From: Humulus lupulus
Lineage: Eukaryota > Streptophyta > Magnoliopsida > Rosales > Cannabaceae
Assembly: GCF_963169125.1 (NCBI RefSeq)
Contig: NC_084798.1
Location: 171,211,980 to 171,275,979 of the forward strand
DNA length: 64,000 bases
Direction of reading: 5' to 3'
A model generated the notes under the pieces. The model did no database searches. It saw nothing but the letters and a program-made list of their open reading frames with translations, and was not told the DNA's origin. Both the position numbers and the translations under genes were made by a program. Of the stretch, positions 46,479-56,958 are shown piece after piece (the stretch's first letter is position 1; every line of letters starts with the position of its first letter).

Positions 46479-47356
46479 ACCTAAGAGTCAGAAACGGCAA
46501 TAGCGTCTTGAACGCAGGGCCGAGTGAAGATTAGATCTAATCAATACCAGCGTTGAATGACTCTAAGGCATTAATGCTGGACCGACCCTAAGGTCGATGA
46601 ATCTTATAAGTGCTTGGCTAGTCTAAGACTAGTTACTGAGAGCCAGGGCCAAAGGTCCAGGTGACCGTTTGTCACATGGCTAGGGAACGATGTTCTAGGG
46701 TTATAACTCCATGGTCATGAGGAAGGTTATGTTGGTGACTAGTCACCATGCACCTATCCTGTTTAAGCTAGTGAAAGGTTCACTTATCTGTAAAGCCCGG
46801 TGACCCTATCGTCACATGGCTTAAGAGAGCTGCACTCACATTAGTAACTTTTGCGATCGTCACCTATCTGTTTTGGACTGATAGTCCTGAATGATTATTA
46901 TGATCATTGTTGATATTATATCATGCTATATTGTGTTTTCTTGTTGGGCCTTGGCTCACAGGTGCTATGTGGTGCAGGTAAAGGGAAAGAAAATCTCACC
47001 CAGCCTTGAGTGGAGAGCTTAGGTGGTGATGTGTACATATGCGGCCGCTTGACCACCACGGCCAAGGAGTTCTCAGAGGAACTAAGGGGTTTACCCTATT
47101 TTTGCCACTTAGGCCAGCGGGGTTGTAAATTTGAATCAGTAGTAGCCATTTTGAGTTGTAAATAACTTGTAAATGTTTTAATAAGCTCATGAGCAGTTAT
47201 ATACTTAATAAAATATATCCTTTCCTCTTTATTGTTTTTCCACCTTAACCTGTTAATAACACTTATAACATGTTTTTAACCAAATGACTCGGGTAGCGGG
47301 TCAAATTTTGGGTTCACCGATCACCGTAACTGTTCTGGGGTAACCAGGGCATTACA
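46479..47356 (+). repeat. TekE 3' LTR, 5'-truncated
   Basis: About 878 bp corresponding to 42553-43429 of the 5' LTR, ending ATTACA before the right GTCAA repeat. The first 1.46 kb of the LTR is missing, so this is a deletion across the pol-LTR border and not a normal end. Confidence 0.88.
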
Positions 47357-48330
47357 GTCAACTTATTCTTTTAGGGCCGCGTATCTTTCTAGATCTAGTG
47401 CCCTCCTTTTCTGCCTCACATGTCTTGCTTTTGGGTAAATGTTCATGTGATGGCACATGATTGATGGATCTATCCCCACCATGTCCTCGTCACTCCAGAA
47501 GAACACATTGGGGTTAACTTTTATAAATTCTACGAGCTTTACCTTCACAATATCTGGAAGGTTTCTCCCTACCTTAAGCTTCCTCAATGGCTCATTCATA
47601 AATGTGACTTCTTCCAACTCCTCTATCGACTCGGCCCTGGGTTCGTCTGCGACCCGTGGGTCCAATTCCTGTGGGTTTTTGCTTTTGTGTACTACCATCG
47701 CCATGGGCACTGACAGTTTTATGGTTGTGCAGAGGGATGTGTTATAACATTCCCTCAGTTCCTTCTGCTCCCCTTTCACGCTCGCTATCCCCCCAGGAGT
47801 CGGGAATTTAATGGTCAAGTGATATAATAAGGTTATCGCCTTCAATTCTCTTAGGGATGGTCTTCCTAATACTGCATTGAAGGCTGAGGCGCAGTCTACC
47901 ATGACAAAGTTTGCCATTATGGTGGTTTGTCAAGGTTGTTCTCCCATGGTGAGAGCTAACTCAATTTCACCTATGGACTGTATCAATTTCATAGAGCTAA
48001 CTCAATACAGGGAAGTATTGCTGGGCTTTAGGTGCATAATGTTTAGTCCCATCTTCTCTCAAGTTGGGCGATACAGTATGTCTACAGAGCTTCCATTGTC
48101 CACTGGGACCCGATGCACTCTCATGTTAGCAAGTTGTACAGTCAACACTAAGGGATCGTTGTGAGGAAAATGCACACCCCGTGCGTCTTCTTTGGTGAAG
48201 GTTATCGAGTCGTGCCTGTGGTGAGGGTACCCCTTCTTTCAGTCTTTGGTTTTCTTTGCGGATGTATCTACCAAGTGTCCCCTGAGTATAAGCTCTTCGA
48301 TTTATATCTTCAAATGAGTGCATTCTGCAG
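47357..48330 (-). pseudogene. TatG protease and start of RT (broken)
   Basis: Open piece 47363-47917 carries the second half of the protease (MANFVMVDCASAFNAVLGRP), a linker and the RT N-terminus (FWSDEDMVGIDPSIMCHHMN, RHVRQKRRALDLERYAALKE). It meets a stop right before the TekE insertion site. The protease active site is upstream in another frame near 48070-48120 as [14 protein letters not shown]. The usual D-T-G is D-N-G, which should destroy catalysis. TatF has the normal VDTGSSVNIL at the same place. Confidence 0.78.
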
Positions 48331-50100
48331 TGGTGTGGCCAATGTCTTTATGATACTGAAAATAGTTACTGGGGTCTCTTTTTCATCAATCTTTCTTCAT
48401 CGGCGGGGACCTCCTGAAGGGGACCTGATTTTCGTTCGTGACGAAGATATGCTCCCTAGCGTGTGTTAGGTCAGTGTAAAAGGTGTAGGGGGTCTATTTG
48501 TGTTCATCAATGCATTGTGGCTTCCGGAGCCAATCATCTCTCGACCCTTCGTAGGCCATCTTTTTCCTTGTGCTGCTTAGGCCTTCACGAATTGAGGGTT
48601 TTGGAGGTGACCTGCTTTTTCCGGCCTTAAGGCTCTCGTGACCATCTTCGACATAGATATATTTCTGTGCCCGTTCGTAGAAATCGTCCAAGTCAGTGAC
48701 CTCCTTCTTAAGCATGTTATCCCACATCTTTCTATCTAGGTGTACTCCAGCCGTAATGGCCATTTTTAATTCTCCACGGGTCAAGCTTCCTACTTTGGCT
48801 GCCTCCATATTGAACTTGTGGATATTGCTCGTTAGGCCATCGTTTTTCCTTGTTTCACATTAGCGAGGCTAGTGCCTGGCGAAGTGTAATCACACACGGC
48901 ATGATGTTGTTGGAGAAATTCATTAGAAAATTGTTGCCAAGACCGGATGGACCCTGGCCAGAGTCTTTTGAACCATTTGTATGCAAGTCCTTTTAACGTG
49001 ACAGTAAAGCAGTGGCATCTGGCCCTGCAATTAATTCCTCTCAATTTCATTAGGTCATTGAACGCGTCAAGATGGTATTTGGGATTCGTATTTCCTTCAT
49101 AAGGGGTCATGTGAGGCTTTTCGAAGTTGGCTGGCAGTCGAATGACTTGGATTTCCCTAATGAAGGGAAATTCGTAATCGAACTCGTCGTCGATAGCTTG
49201 CCCTCCAGACGCGGTGATTATCTTGCTCCGGAGGCTCTGCATTTTGATTCGTAGGTCTTGTCTCCTTTTGTTCAAGGAGTCTCTCAAGTTGGATGGGTTA
49301 GCCTTTCCTTTCATCTTCCTGGGGAGCCATAGAAGGTGTAGTCCTCTTGTTCGTCCTTTTCTTGTTGAGTTATTCCCTTAACTCAGAGGGTGTTTCCCTT
49401 GAAGTGACTTTGACTTCATTATGAGGGTTAGCGTTGTTCTTATGCCCTGGCCTCTGGGGCTGCTTCGCCTGTCTGGGATGTTCATGCTGCTTTGTCCGAG
49501 GAGTACTACTAGTGGAGAGTCAAGTCCTCTCGTCATCCACAGGGACTGTGGTTTCCCCACCCTCTTGCCCTTTCTCCTTTCGTCTAGGAAGAGGCACACT
49601 TGATTTTCCTTGTAGCAGGCCGTTCAACACCTCTTGCATATTTTCTAAGGTGGTTTCTAGCCTTTGGTTCTTCCAGTGTAACTTGCGTATCTCCTCTTCG
49701 TAAAATTGAGACCTAGAGCTTGAGCTTATGGAATGTACTCGGGAACTCTTGTCTGGTCGATGCGTTGATGGACTCGGATCTTGCCGGCCGGAGTTCGGCA
49801 CCTATGATGGCCTTGGGGGCGGAAACTATCTGGCCTCTTTTACGGGAGCACCTGATGGTCTTGGATGGTTTTCATCAAGCTGAACAGCTGGGGACGAAGC
49901 CTCCCATTCATCTTCAGGAACCATGGGATCCTTTGGTGCATCCACATTTTTGGGTGGCAGAGGATTCTTCAAGGAGGCCTTCAGCTGATCTCCATCGAGG
50001 TGGACCTCCACCTCTCGTGGTTCTCTCAATTACTTAGAGCATCTTGGCATCTTTCTCTGCCAGAATCAATGGAAGAATAGTGGTTTGGCACTTATCCATC
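48331..50100 (-). pseudogene. TatG gag (broken)
   Basis: Pieces from the right: an acidic N-terminal part (49826-50029, LKASLKNPLPPKNVDAPKDP), a coiled stretch (49520-49801, FYEEEIRKLHWKNQRLETTL), the capsid domain (48832-49314, FEKPHMTPYEGNTNPKYHLD, LAYKWFKRLWPGSIRSWQQF) and its continuation (48494-48808, MAITAGVHLDRKMWDNMLKK, DFYERAQKYIYVEDG). Frames change between pieces. A zinc-knuckle area would lie near 48330-48490, but I cannot identify a clean CCHC there. Confidence 0.72.
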
Positions 50101-50103
50101 CCA

Positions 50104-50115
50104 CAGACGGTGCCA
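50104..50115 (-). other. TatG primer binding site
   Basis: Minus strand TGGCACCGTCTG, six bases inside the 5' LTR. It is unlike the TatF site, which shows that the two Tat families use different primers. tRNA not assigned. Confidence 0.65.
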
Positions 50116-50121
50116 AACTAT

Positions 50122-51507
50122 TGACGGTAAGAACTCGTCGACTAAGTTAGATCAAGAACTTCGTGAGTAGTAAAAGAAGTAGATTCAAGTCAAATGAACT
50201 TCAAGCAAACTTTCTTATGATTTTAAGAACACAAAATGTAAAATGCTAAAATTTTAGAACGAAAAATAGAGAGAATCTAGATTGTCTATTTCCATTAACA
50301 ACGAGTTGTTACAAAATTCTCCCCAACATTCCCCCTTTTCTCAGATGAAGGGAGGTCATATTTATAGTAGAGCACTAATGACTCTTAGTACATTGTGGTC
50401 CATGGGGACACGACCCTACATATGCAGTTTACAAGTGGGAGTGGTGCCAGGAGCGTGGTGGTCGGTTCTAGTACATGCTGAGAGTTTGTTGGAGCACCTC
50501 AACTTCAGTACCTGGATGTACCTCCACTACTTGATTAGTAAGAGTGTTAAAGATTGGCTTATGAGGACCACATCAGGTACCTTACTCATATGACCACTAC
50601 TTGTCTGGCATGTACATCGTGTCCGTACTCAAACTCCTCTTGGTTTGTAGGTGCATTTCGTACTTGTACAAGCTCCTTGAGTCACAGGTTTTCACCCTCG
50701 CCAGGTACCTTATTCCCAAGGGATTCAAGTGTTAAAATCCTTATACGTTATTCCAAGATGTTGGCAATCAAGGACCTCGCGAGATAACCCTATGAAAATG
50801 AGATGAGAGGGGCCTCTCGATCCTAGGAGCATATTCTTGGCGTAAGCTATGGCATAGTAGGTGGGCATGTGCCTCGCGACACAGTCAGCACGAGATGCGA
50901 CAATAGGAGTGTAGGATGGCCTTGTGAAACCCTTGCTACGAAGCGTGGCTCCGTAGGCGAGGCGTGTTCCTCAAGAGACCCTCGCGACTCCCTCGGCATG
51001 ACTCTATGACACCCTTGGCGTGACCCTGCAACACCCTTGGTGTGACCCCGTGACACCCTTTGCGTGAGACGAGGCCTGTGCCTCTCGAGACCCTCACGAC
51101 TCCCTCAGCGCGACCTCATGACACCCTCGACGCAAGACAAGGCGTGCACCATGTGAGACCCTCGCGTCTTCCTCGATGCGACCCTGCGACACCTTCGGCG
51201 CGAGATGAGGCGTGCACCTCACGAGACTCTCGCGACTCCTTTGGTACGACCTCGGGACACCTTCAGTGTGACCCCGCAACATCCTCGGTGCGAGACGAGG
51301 CGTGTGCCTCGTGTGACATTCAGCGCGAGGCCCCTACGCACGAGATGAGGCTGTGGCGCGAGGCGTAGGGGTGTGTGGGTGAGACGGTGTCCGTGAGGCC
51401 CCTTGGCATGAGGCGCAGGGGCGTGTTGGCGAGTCTATCTCCATCCCAAAATTATATTTTGTGGGTCATGAGGCAGGGGCTTCGTTCAAGCGGAATGTTG
51501 GTATTCA
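50122..51507 (-). repeat. TatG 5' LTR
   Basis: About 1.39 kb, TGACGGTAAG to GGTATTC, aligned with 32500-33933. A minus-strand TATAAATA lies at 50359-50366 (plus CATATTTATAG), a likely core promoter for gag-pol. Confidence 0.78.
50940..51320. repeat. GC-rich tandem repeats in TatG 5' LTR
   Basis: Same family of units as in the 3' LTR. The GAGGCGTG(C/T) anchor recurs near 50960, 51072, 51141, 51208 and 51298, with steps of roughly 67-112 bp. Unit number and spacing differ from the other LTR, so the array has changed length since insertion. Confidence 0.7.
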
Positions 51508-52245
51508 CAACTATCTAAGCAACTATAAGCCCCAAGTGACTACAAAACATATTCATACATATAACATATCATATCACATAAAAATATAGTAACACAAATA
51601 ATCTAACCTATTTTCCTTACCAAAACTGGGATATTGGACACAAGAACGGGATTCGAACACTCCTAACACCAATAGTAAAAACCATGAGTTTCTAAAGAAA
51701 AGGAGATGAAAAAGAGAACTAAACCATTAAGATAGAAACTTACTGAAAACCTTAAGTTTCAAGGAACTTAAACACCTAACCAAAAGCCATAATAATGAGT
51801 TAGGATCTAAAAGAGAAATGGACGAAAATAAAAGTGCTATGATGGATTAAACCTGAGGATAAGAATACCTTGAATGGACTATGACTTTCATCTACACCTC
51901 GATACCAAAATAATACTCTGTCTTACTTCCCAAGTGTTTAGAAAAGCTTAGATTGGAAAAGTTTTTATCCCAAAACCCAAGTGTTTTCTCTCTAGAGTAA
52001 TCTTAGCAGCTTGAAGGCTCTGAAGAATGCTTGAATAATGAGTGAAATGGCTGAGTACTAGGTCCTATTTATAGAGTTCAAGGAGTGAAACTAACCCCTT
52101 TTAAAATGAATAGTAATTGAAAATATTTGAATTTTTGTTTCAACACATGCCCAGAATCGGTAAAAAACGTTCAACAGCAAGTCTAAGTGGTTGGGGGTTG
52201 TTTATAATTTAAATCCACAAAGATTCAAAAATGGCTACAGGAGCC

Positions 52246-52389
52246 GATATATCGCCTACCCTAGGTGATATATCGCCCCTACCTATGTCTCGTGCTTTTG
52301 TTCGTGCAAAGTCGACGTGTTTTCCGTATCTCCCGCAAGCGATATATCGACCCCTATAGCTGCGATATATCGGCATACATTGATATATC
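52246..52389. repeat. Five GATATATC palindromes in S4
   Basis: The 8-bp palindrome GATATATC occurs at 52246, 52267, 52341, 52364 and 52382, four of them followed by G and three of these in the form CGATATATCG. Five copies of an 8-mer in 144 bp is far above chance. It could be a protein-binding array in the parent LTR. Confidence 0.85.
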
Positions 52390-52759
52390 AAACACGTTTT
52401 TGCACTCTTTCAGCATACTTTGAATTTGTTTAAACAACTTTGACTGAGTAAAACGTGATCCTAACAGTTGCTGGAAGGTTCTAGAGCTTCTAGATTAATC
52501 CATTATTAGTTTATTCATCTGAAATTCTTAAATCCTTAAATAAACAAGCATGTGACAAGTGTCACACTCTTAATTATTCTATCTAAACCTTAGGTTATAA
52601 TAAATACTATTTCTTGAACCAACTATATTAATCAAACCTTATGTTAAAATTAATATTTCTAAACTATAGGTTGAACTTATAAAATCCATAAATATTTCTT
52701 TGAGTTTCCAAATAAATCCCGTCTTGAACCAATATCCACTAAAACTAAAATACTACAAG

Positions 52760-52780
52760 CTACTACTACTACTACTACTA
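52760..52780. repeat. CTA microsatellite near the end of S4
   Basis: Seven CTA units close to the right terminus of the solo LTR. Confidence 0.85.
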
Positions 52781-52815
52781 TCTAGCTAAGTAAAATTTTG
52801 AGACACTACAAGTTT

Positions 52816-53350
52816 CTAGCTGATCATTCTGACATACCCTAATGGGTGAATCAAAGAACTCATATAACATAAACAGAAGTTCATAGTAACTTTTGGATTA
52901 AGATCTATTTGTATATGATCATCAGTTGATATATTTAATTAATACTTCGAAATGGTATTTAATTAAGTATTAATAAACATATCTGGTCCAGTTCTATATA
53001 TTCTCTAATATATAAAGTACCTCTACTAAAGTGTCCTACTACGCTTGTAATCCGGATCTAGATCACATGTATTCATAATACTAGTGGACCATACTTACAG
53101 TAATTAATCTAAAGATTTCATAACTTTATTTTAGTGCGAACTATTCAAGTTCATTTATCTCAAACACAAACCTCCCAAACCAATACGTTTTTGAGATCAC
53201 ATATATGAACTTAGGAATTTTTCTGATATTTACATAATATTATCACATGATAATGTAGTCCATAAAATATATGCATAACAAATTCAATTTATTTATTTAT
53301 TTCTTAAAACAATGTCTACTATATATGATTTCAGGGCACAATTCCCAACA
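52816..53350 (-). repeat. CopC 3' LTR, segment 3
   Basis: Final part of the LTR after S4, ending CACAATTCCCAACA. On the minus strand the LTR thus begins TGTTGGGAATTGTG. Its first part aligns with 60400-60540 of the 5' LTR; the rest has no partner in the window because TatH cuts the other copy. Confidence 0.85.
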
Positions 53351-53360
53351 ATCTCCCACT
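53351..53360 (-). other. CopC polypurine tract
   Basis: Minus strand AGTGGGAGAT directly before TGTTGGG, a typical plant copia tract and LTR junction. Confidence 0.78.
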
Positions 53361-53364
53361 TGCC

Positions 53365-54970
53365 CTAAAGCAAATGAGGCATCTCTCTAATTCTCATGTT
53401 TCTTAAATGCTCCTTAAAAGATTTTATGGATAAAGTCTTTGTGAAATGATTTGCAAGATTATGCTCTGAAGCTATCTTCATAACTGTTGCATCTCCTCGA
53501 TAAACTATCTCTCTTACCAAGTGATACTTCCTCTCGATGTGCTTTCCCATCTTGTGACTCTGTGGTTCCTTTGAGTTAGCTACTGCCCCATTGTTGTTAC
53601 ACTATAGGACTAGTGGCTTATCCGCATCTGGCACTACTTCTAGAACGGAATAGAACTTTTTGAGCCACACAACCTCCTTAGCTGCCTCACAAGCTGCTAT
53701 ATACTCGACTTCCATGGTGGAGTCTGCAATGATGGTTTGTTTAATACTTCGCCAGACTACTGCTCCTCGTCCAAGAGTAAACACTGATCGAGAAGTTGAT
53801 TTATGACTATCTCTGTCTGATTGAAAATCAGAATCAGTGTAACCAGTGGGGTTTAGGTCTCCACCTGAATATACAAGCATATAATCTCTAGTATTTCTAA
53901 GATACGTGAGAATATTCTTCAGTGCAATCCAATGACTCAATCCAGGATTGGATTGATAACTGCTAACTATTCCTACTGCATAACAATTGTCAGGTCTTGT
54001 ACACAACATGGCGTACATTAGATTCCTACCGCTGAGGCATAGGGATACTGTCTCATATCTTCCTCTTCCTGAGGTGTTTTGGGATACTTCTCCTTGGAAA
54101 GGAATACTCCAGAACGTGTTGGCATATCACCCTTTTTGGAGTTTTTCATAGTAAAGCGTTCTAGCACCTTATCAATATAAGTTGCTTGAGACAGTGCCGA
54201 AGTTTTGTTCTATCTATCTCTAAGAATTTTAATGCCCTGAACATACTTGGCTTCTCCCAAATCTTTCATTTGGAATTGTTGAGTTAACCAGTTCTTGAAC
54301 TTTGATAATGATGTTACGTCATTGCCTATAAGTAATATATCATCAACGTAATGAACGAGGAATACTACTACACCATCTTTGATTTTTTTATAGACACAAT
54401 GTTCGTCAACGTTTTGTTCAAAACCAAACGTTTAATTGTGTCATCAAATCTAAGATTCCAAGATCTAGTATCTTGTTTGTGTCCATAAATGGACCTAAGA
54501 AGCTTGCAAACATTTTTCTCTTGACCTTTTACTTTGAACCCTTCTGGTTGACACATGTAAATAGTTTCGTCAATGTAGCCATTCAGATAAGCTGTTTTGA
54601 CATCCAATTGCCAAATCTCATAATCCATGCACGCAGCAATGGACAAGAGTATATGAATGGATTTTAGCATGGCTATAGGAGAAAAGGTTTCTTCATAATC
54701 AACCCCTTCTTTCTATGTATAGCCTTTGGCTACAAGCCTTGCTTTGAAAGTCTCTACTTTCCCATATGCTCCTCTTTTCTTCTTGAATATCCACTTGCAA
54801 CCAATGGGTTTGATATTCTCAAGTGGATCTTCAAGAACCCAGAAAAAATTGGAATACATTGATTCCATTTCTTGGTTCATTGCTTCTTGCCATTTGTCCC
54901 TGTCAAAATCATTCATTTCGTCTTTAAATGTCAATGGATCGTCTTTGTTTGTGTCAGACACAAGCATTTG
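53365..54970 (-). pseudogene. CopC reverse transcriptase and RNase H (broken)
   Basis: From the right: DFDRDKWQEAMNQEMESMYS, PIGCKWIFKKKRGAYGKVET, IWQLDVKTAYLNGYIDETIY and CQPEGFKVKGQEKNVCKLLR. The catalytic HYVDDILLIGND lies near 54320-54350 in a frame broken from its neighbours. Next come MYAMLCTRPDNCYAVGIVSS and the RNase H (GYTDSDFQSDRDSHKSTSRS, AVVWRSIKQTIIADSTMEVE, YIAACEAAKEVVWLKKFYSV). The end reads LANHFTKTLSIKSFKEHLRN, stopping at 53365. RT after integrase is the copia order. Several stops and frameshifts are present. Confidence 0.85.
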
Positions 54971-56080
54971 AACTTCATGTTCATAGCGTATGGGTTGCTT
55001 ACTAACCCTCTTACTACGATGAGGTCTCTACTATTTTGACTAGAACTAGTAGTTTCCTCTTGCTGTTTTTCATTGGTTGTTGCTGGTGACTTTGCAACTT
55101 CATTCGAGACCATCTCCTCCAGTACAACCTTACTGCGAGGTTTTTGGTTATTAACATAGTCATGTTCAAGAAAAGTTGCATTTATCGATACAAATATTTT
55201 ATTTTCTTTTGGACTGTAGAAAATTTCACCTCTAGTCTCTTTAAAATATCCCACAAACATGCACACTTCAGAGCGTGATTCCAACTTCCTAGTCTTTCCT
55301 TTAAGCACATGTACAGGACACCCCCAAATGTGAAAATGGTGTAAACTAGGTTTACAACCATTCCATAATTCCATGTATGTCTTCTAGATAGACTTAGATG
55401 GAACAACATTCAATATGTATGGAGCACATTGAATCGCATAGCCCTAGAATGACAGTGGTAATGATGAGAAACTCATCATTGATCTAACCATATCTAATAA
55501 CGTTCTGTTCTGTATTTCTGAAACACCATTTTGCTGTGGCATTCCAGGTGCTGTGAGTTGGGATTGAATACCATGCTCACGCAGATTTTCCTCGAATTCA
55601 AATCCAAGTACTCTTTTCCTTGATCAGATCGAAGAACTTTTAGTGATTCACCTAATTGCTTTTCAGCCTCTGCTTGAAATTCTTTGAACTTTCCAAAATT
55701 TTCAGATTTTCTTTGCATTAAGTATAGGTAACCATATCTTGAATAATCATCAACGAAAGTGACAAAGTATTCATAACCTCTTCTTGCTTGTACATTAAGT
55801 GGACTGTAAACATCCGTATGTACTAGTTGAAGTGGTTTTGTAGCTCTTGAACCTTTAGCAGAGAAAGGTCTCCTGGTCATCTTGCCTTCTAGACAGGATC
55901 CACAAACAGGAAGAGATCCAATAGATAGTTCTCTTAAAGGACCATCCTTTACAAGCCTTTTATTTCTGTCTAGACCAATATGACCCAATCTCAAGTGCCA
56001 CAGATATGTTTCACTATCGGAATCAGTCTTTTGACGTTTAATAGATCTAGGACTTGTTGTTTTAAATAATTCAGAATTAA
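54971..56080 (-). pseudogene. CopC integrase (broken)
   Basis: Open piece 55494-55994 begins in the pre-integrase zinc region (MRLGHIGLDRNKRLVKDGPL, LPVCGSCLEGKMTRRPFSAK). It continues into the catalytic core (LQLVHTDVYSPLNVQARRGY, YFVTFVDDYSRYGYLYLMQR, LKVLRSDQGKEYLD), where two catalytic Asp are visible. The usual Gly-Gly/Glu context is altered after the second. A frame change leads into 54931-55374 with WNGCKPSLHHFHIWGCPVHV and CMFVGYFKETRGEIFYSPKE, the C-terminal part. Pre-integrase sequence continues right to about 56080. Confidence 0.82.
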
Positions 56081-56525
56081 GTAAAAAATTTGTTTATCCC
56101 AAAGCATTTGCATAACAAGTAGATAGACAATTTCTTTAAATAATAACTACTTTATTAATAAAAGAAATAAATATCATGCTAAAATAGAAATAAGTTTCCA
56201 AACATCAATAATCAAAATTACTAATAATAAACTAAATTTCTAGACTTAAGTTTTCTTTGTTCAAAGAAATTTAGAATTTCTAAAACAAAATAAAAAATTA
56301 AAATGTTCGTGTAACAATAAAATTTCTAAATAAAACTACTCTCCAACTCCTCCAGCTTTACTTGCTATCAAAATCCTCATCAGTCTCTTCCTCCTTTTCA
56401 GGTTTCTGATTCTGCAAAAGGAAAAACAAAGCAAATAGATTAGTGGCATATATTTTTGAATCTACTATCCAAAAATTTGAATATGTTATTTATAGTATTT
56501 GAATCTGCCATTCAAAGTTGAAAAA
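56081..56525. other. CopC gap between gag remnant and integrase
   Basis: AT-rich, with no protease active site and no CCHC knuckle on either strand. A short minus-strand stretch near 56370-56410 could be a gag tail (NQKPEKEEETDEDF). The usual gag C-terminus and protease appear to be missing. Confidence 0.55.
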
Positions 56526-56958
56526 TTATATGTAAATCTCATTTACCTTTTTCGTTTGATACAAAAGATGACACTTAGCAAAGACTTCCTTTGTCATTGC
56601 TTGCCACATCTCATGTGCTGAATTATAGTGTATATATTTTTCCTTTGTTTCGTCAGGCATGGTTGAAAGCATGCAATAACGTGCCAACCGATTGGAATAG
56701 TAAACGTGATGCATGAATGGTCAAAATGCAACGTACAGACGATTGACATCAATTTCTTATAAGAAAAATGATTAAAATGCCTCGAAACCAGTGTTGCATG
56801 TTATCAGGTTCAAAAACCAAAGATTTGAGAAAGGCATCGGTGTGTAATTCACCAATAGACATTTTTGCTGGGAATAAATAAATAAACAAAAATGAATTTA
56901 TGCATATATAAATATAAGTTATTTTCGGAATAGTAAACGTGATGCATGAATGCAACAA
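56526..56958 (-). pseudogene. CopC gag remnant
   Basis: Short minus-strand pieces in different frames, including SIGELHTDAFLKSLVFEPDN, HHVYYSNRLARYCMLSTMPD and AHEMWQAMTKEVFAKCHL. These resemble the N-terminal part of plant copia Gag (UBN2-like). It is truncated to about 140 codons with stops. Weak but consistent with its position between leader and pol. Confidence 0.5.

Larger units (their letters stand above)
41091..47356 (+). mobile_element. TekE, truncated Tekay-type chromovirus
   Basis: A 6,266-bp plus-strand element with perfect TSDs GTCAA (41086-41090 and 47357-47361) in the TatG RT. The 5' LTR is complete (2,339 bp), followed by primer site, leader, gag, protease, RT and most of RNase H. 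The sequence then jumps at 46478/46479 from RNase H straight into the middle of the 3' LTR. Integrase, chromodomain, polypurine tract and about 1.46 kb of the 3' LTR are gone. The remaining LTR overlap (about 877 bp) differs at roughly 45 positions by eye, near 5 per cent, mostly transitions. It is the innermost insertion of the five-layer chain. Confidence 0.9.
32500..51507 (-). mobile_element. TatG, Tat-lineage Ty3/gypsy element, split by TekE
   Basis: About 12.7 kb without TekE. Minus strand: 5' LTR (50122-51507), primer site, gag, protease, RT, RNase H, archaeal-type RNase H, integrase, spacer, antisense gene region and 3' LTR (32500-33933). The plus strand carries a decayed antisense gene (34789-37149) with TATA box and leader intron. 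LTRs share a start (TGACGGTAAG, left copy TGATGGTAAG) and end (GGTATTC), but I could not find a convincing TSD. Pol and gag are heavily broken. It is the same design as TatF but a different family, with unrelated LTRs and primer site. Confidence 0.82.
31821..52810 (-). mobile_element. Solo LTR S4, split by TatG
   Basis: Two parts, 31821-32499 and about 51508-52810, make one LTR of about 2.0 kb. It starts TGTAATTCCCC, ends GAGACACTACA and has perfect TSDs AGTTT (31816-31820 and 52811-52815) in the CopC 3' LTR. No primer site, polypurine tract or coding region belongs to it. The termini fit the TGTAxx...xxxACA style of the chromovirus LTRs here, but its body is not clearly similar to theirs. 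The right part holds five GATATATC palindromes. Confidence 0.78.
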
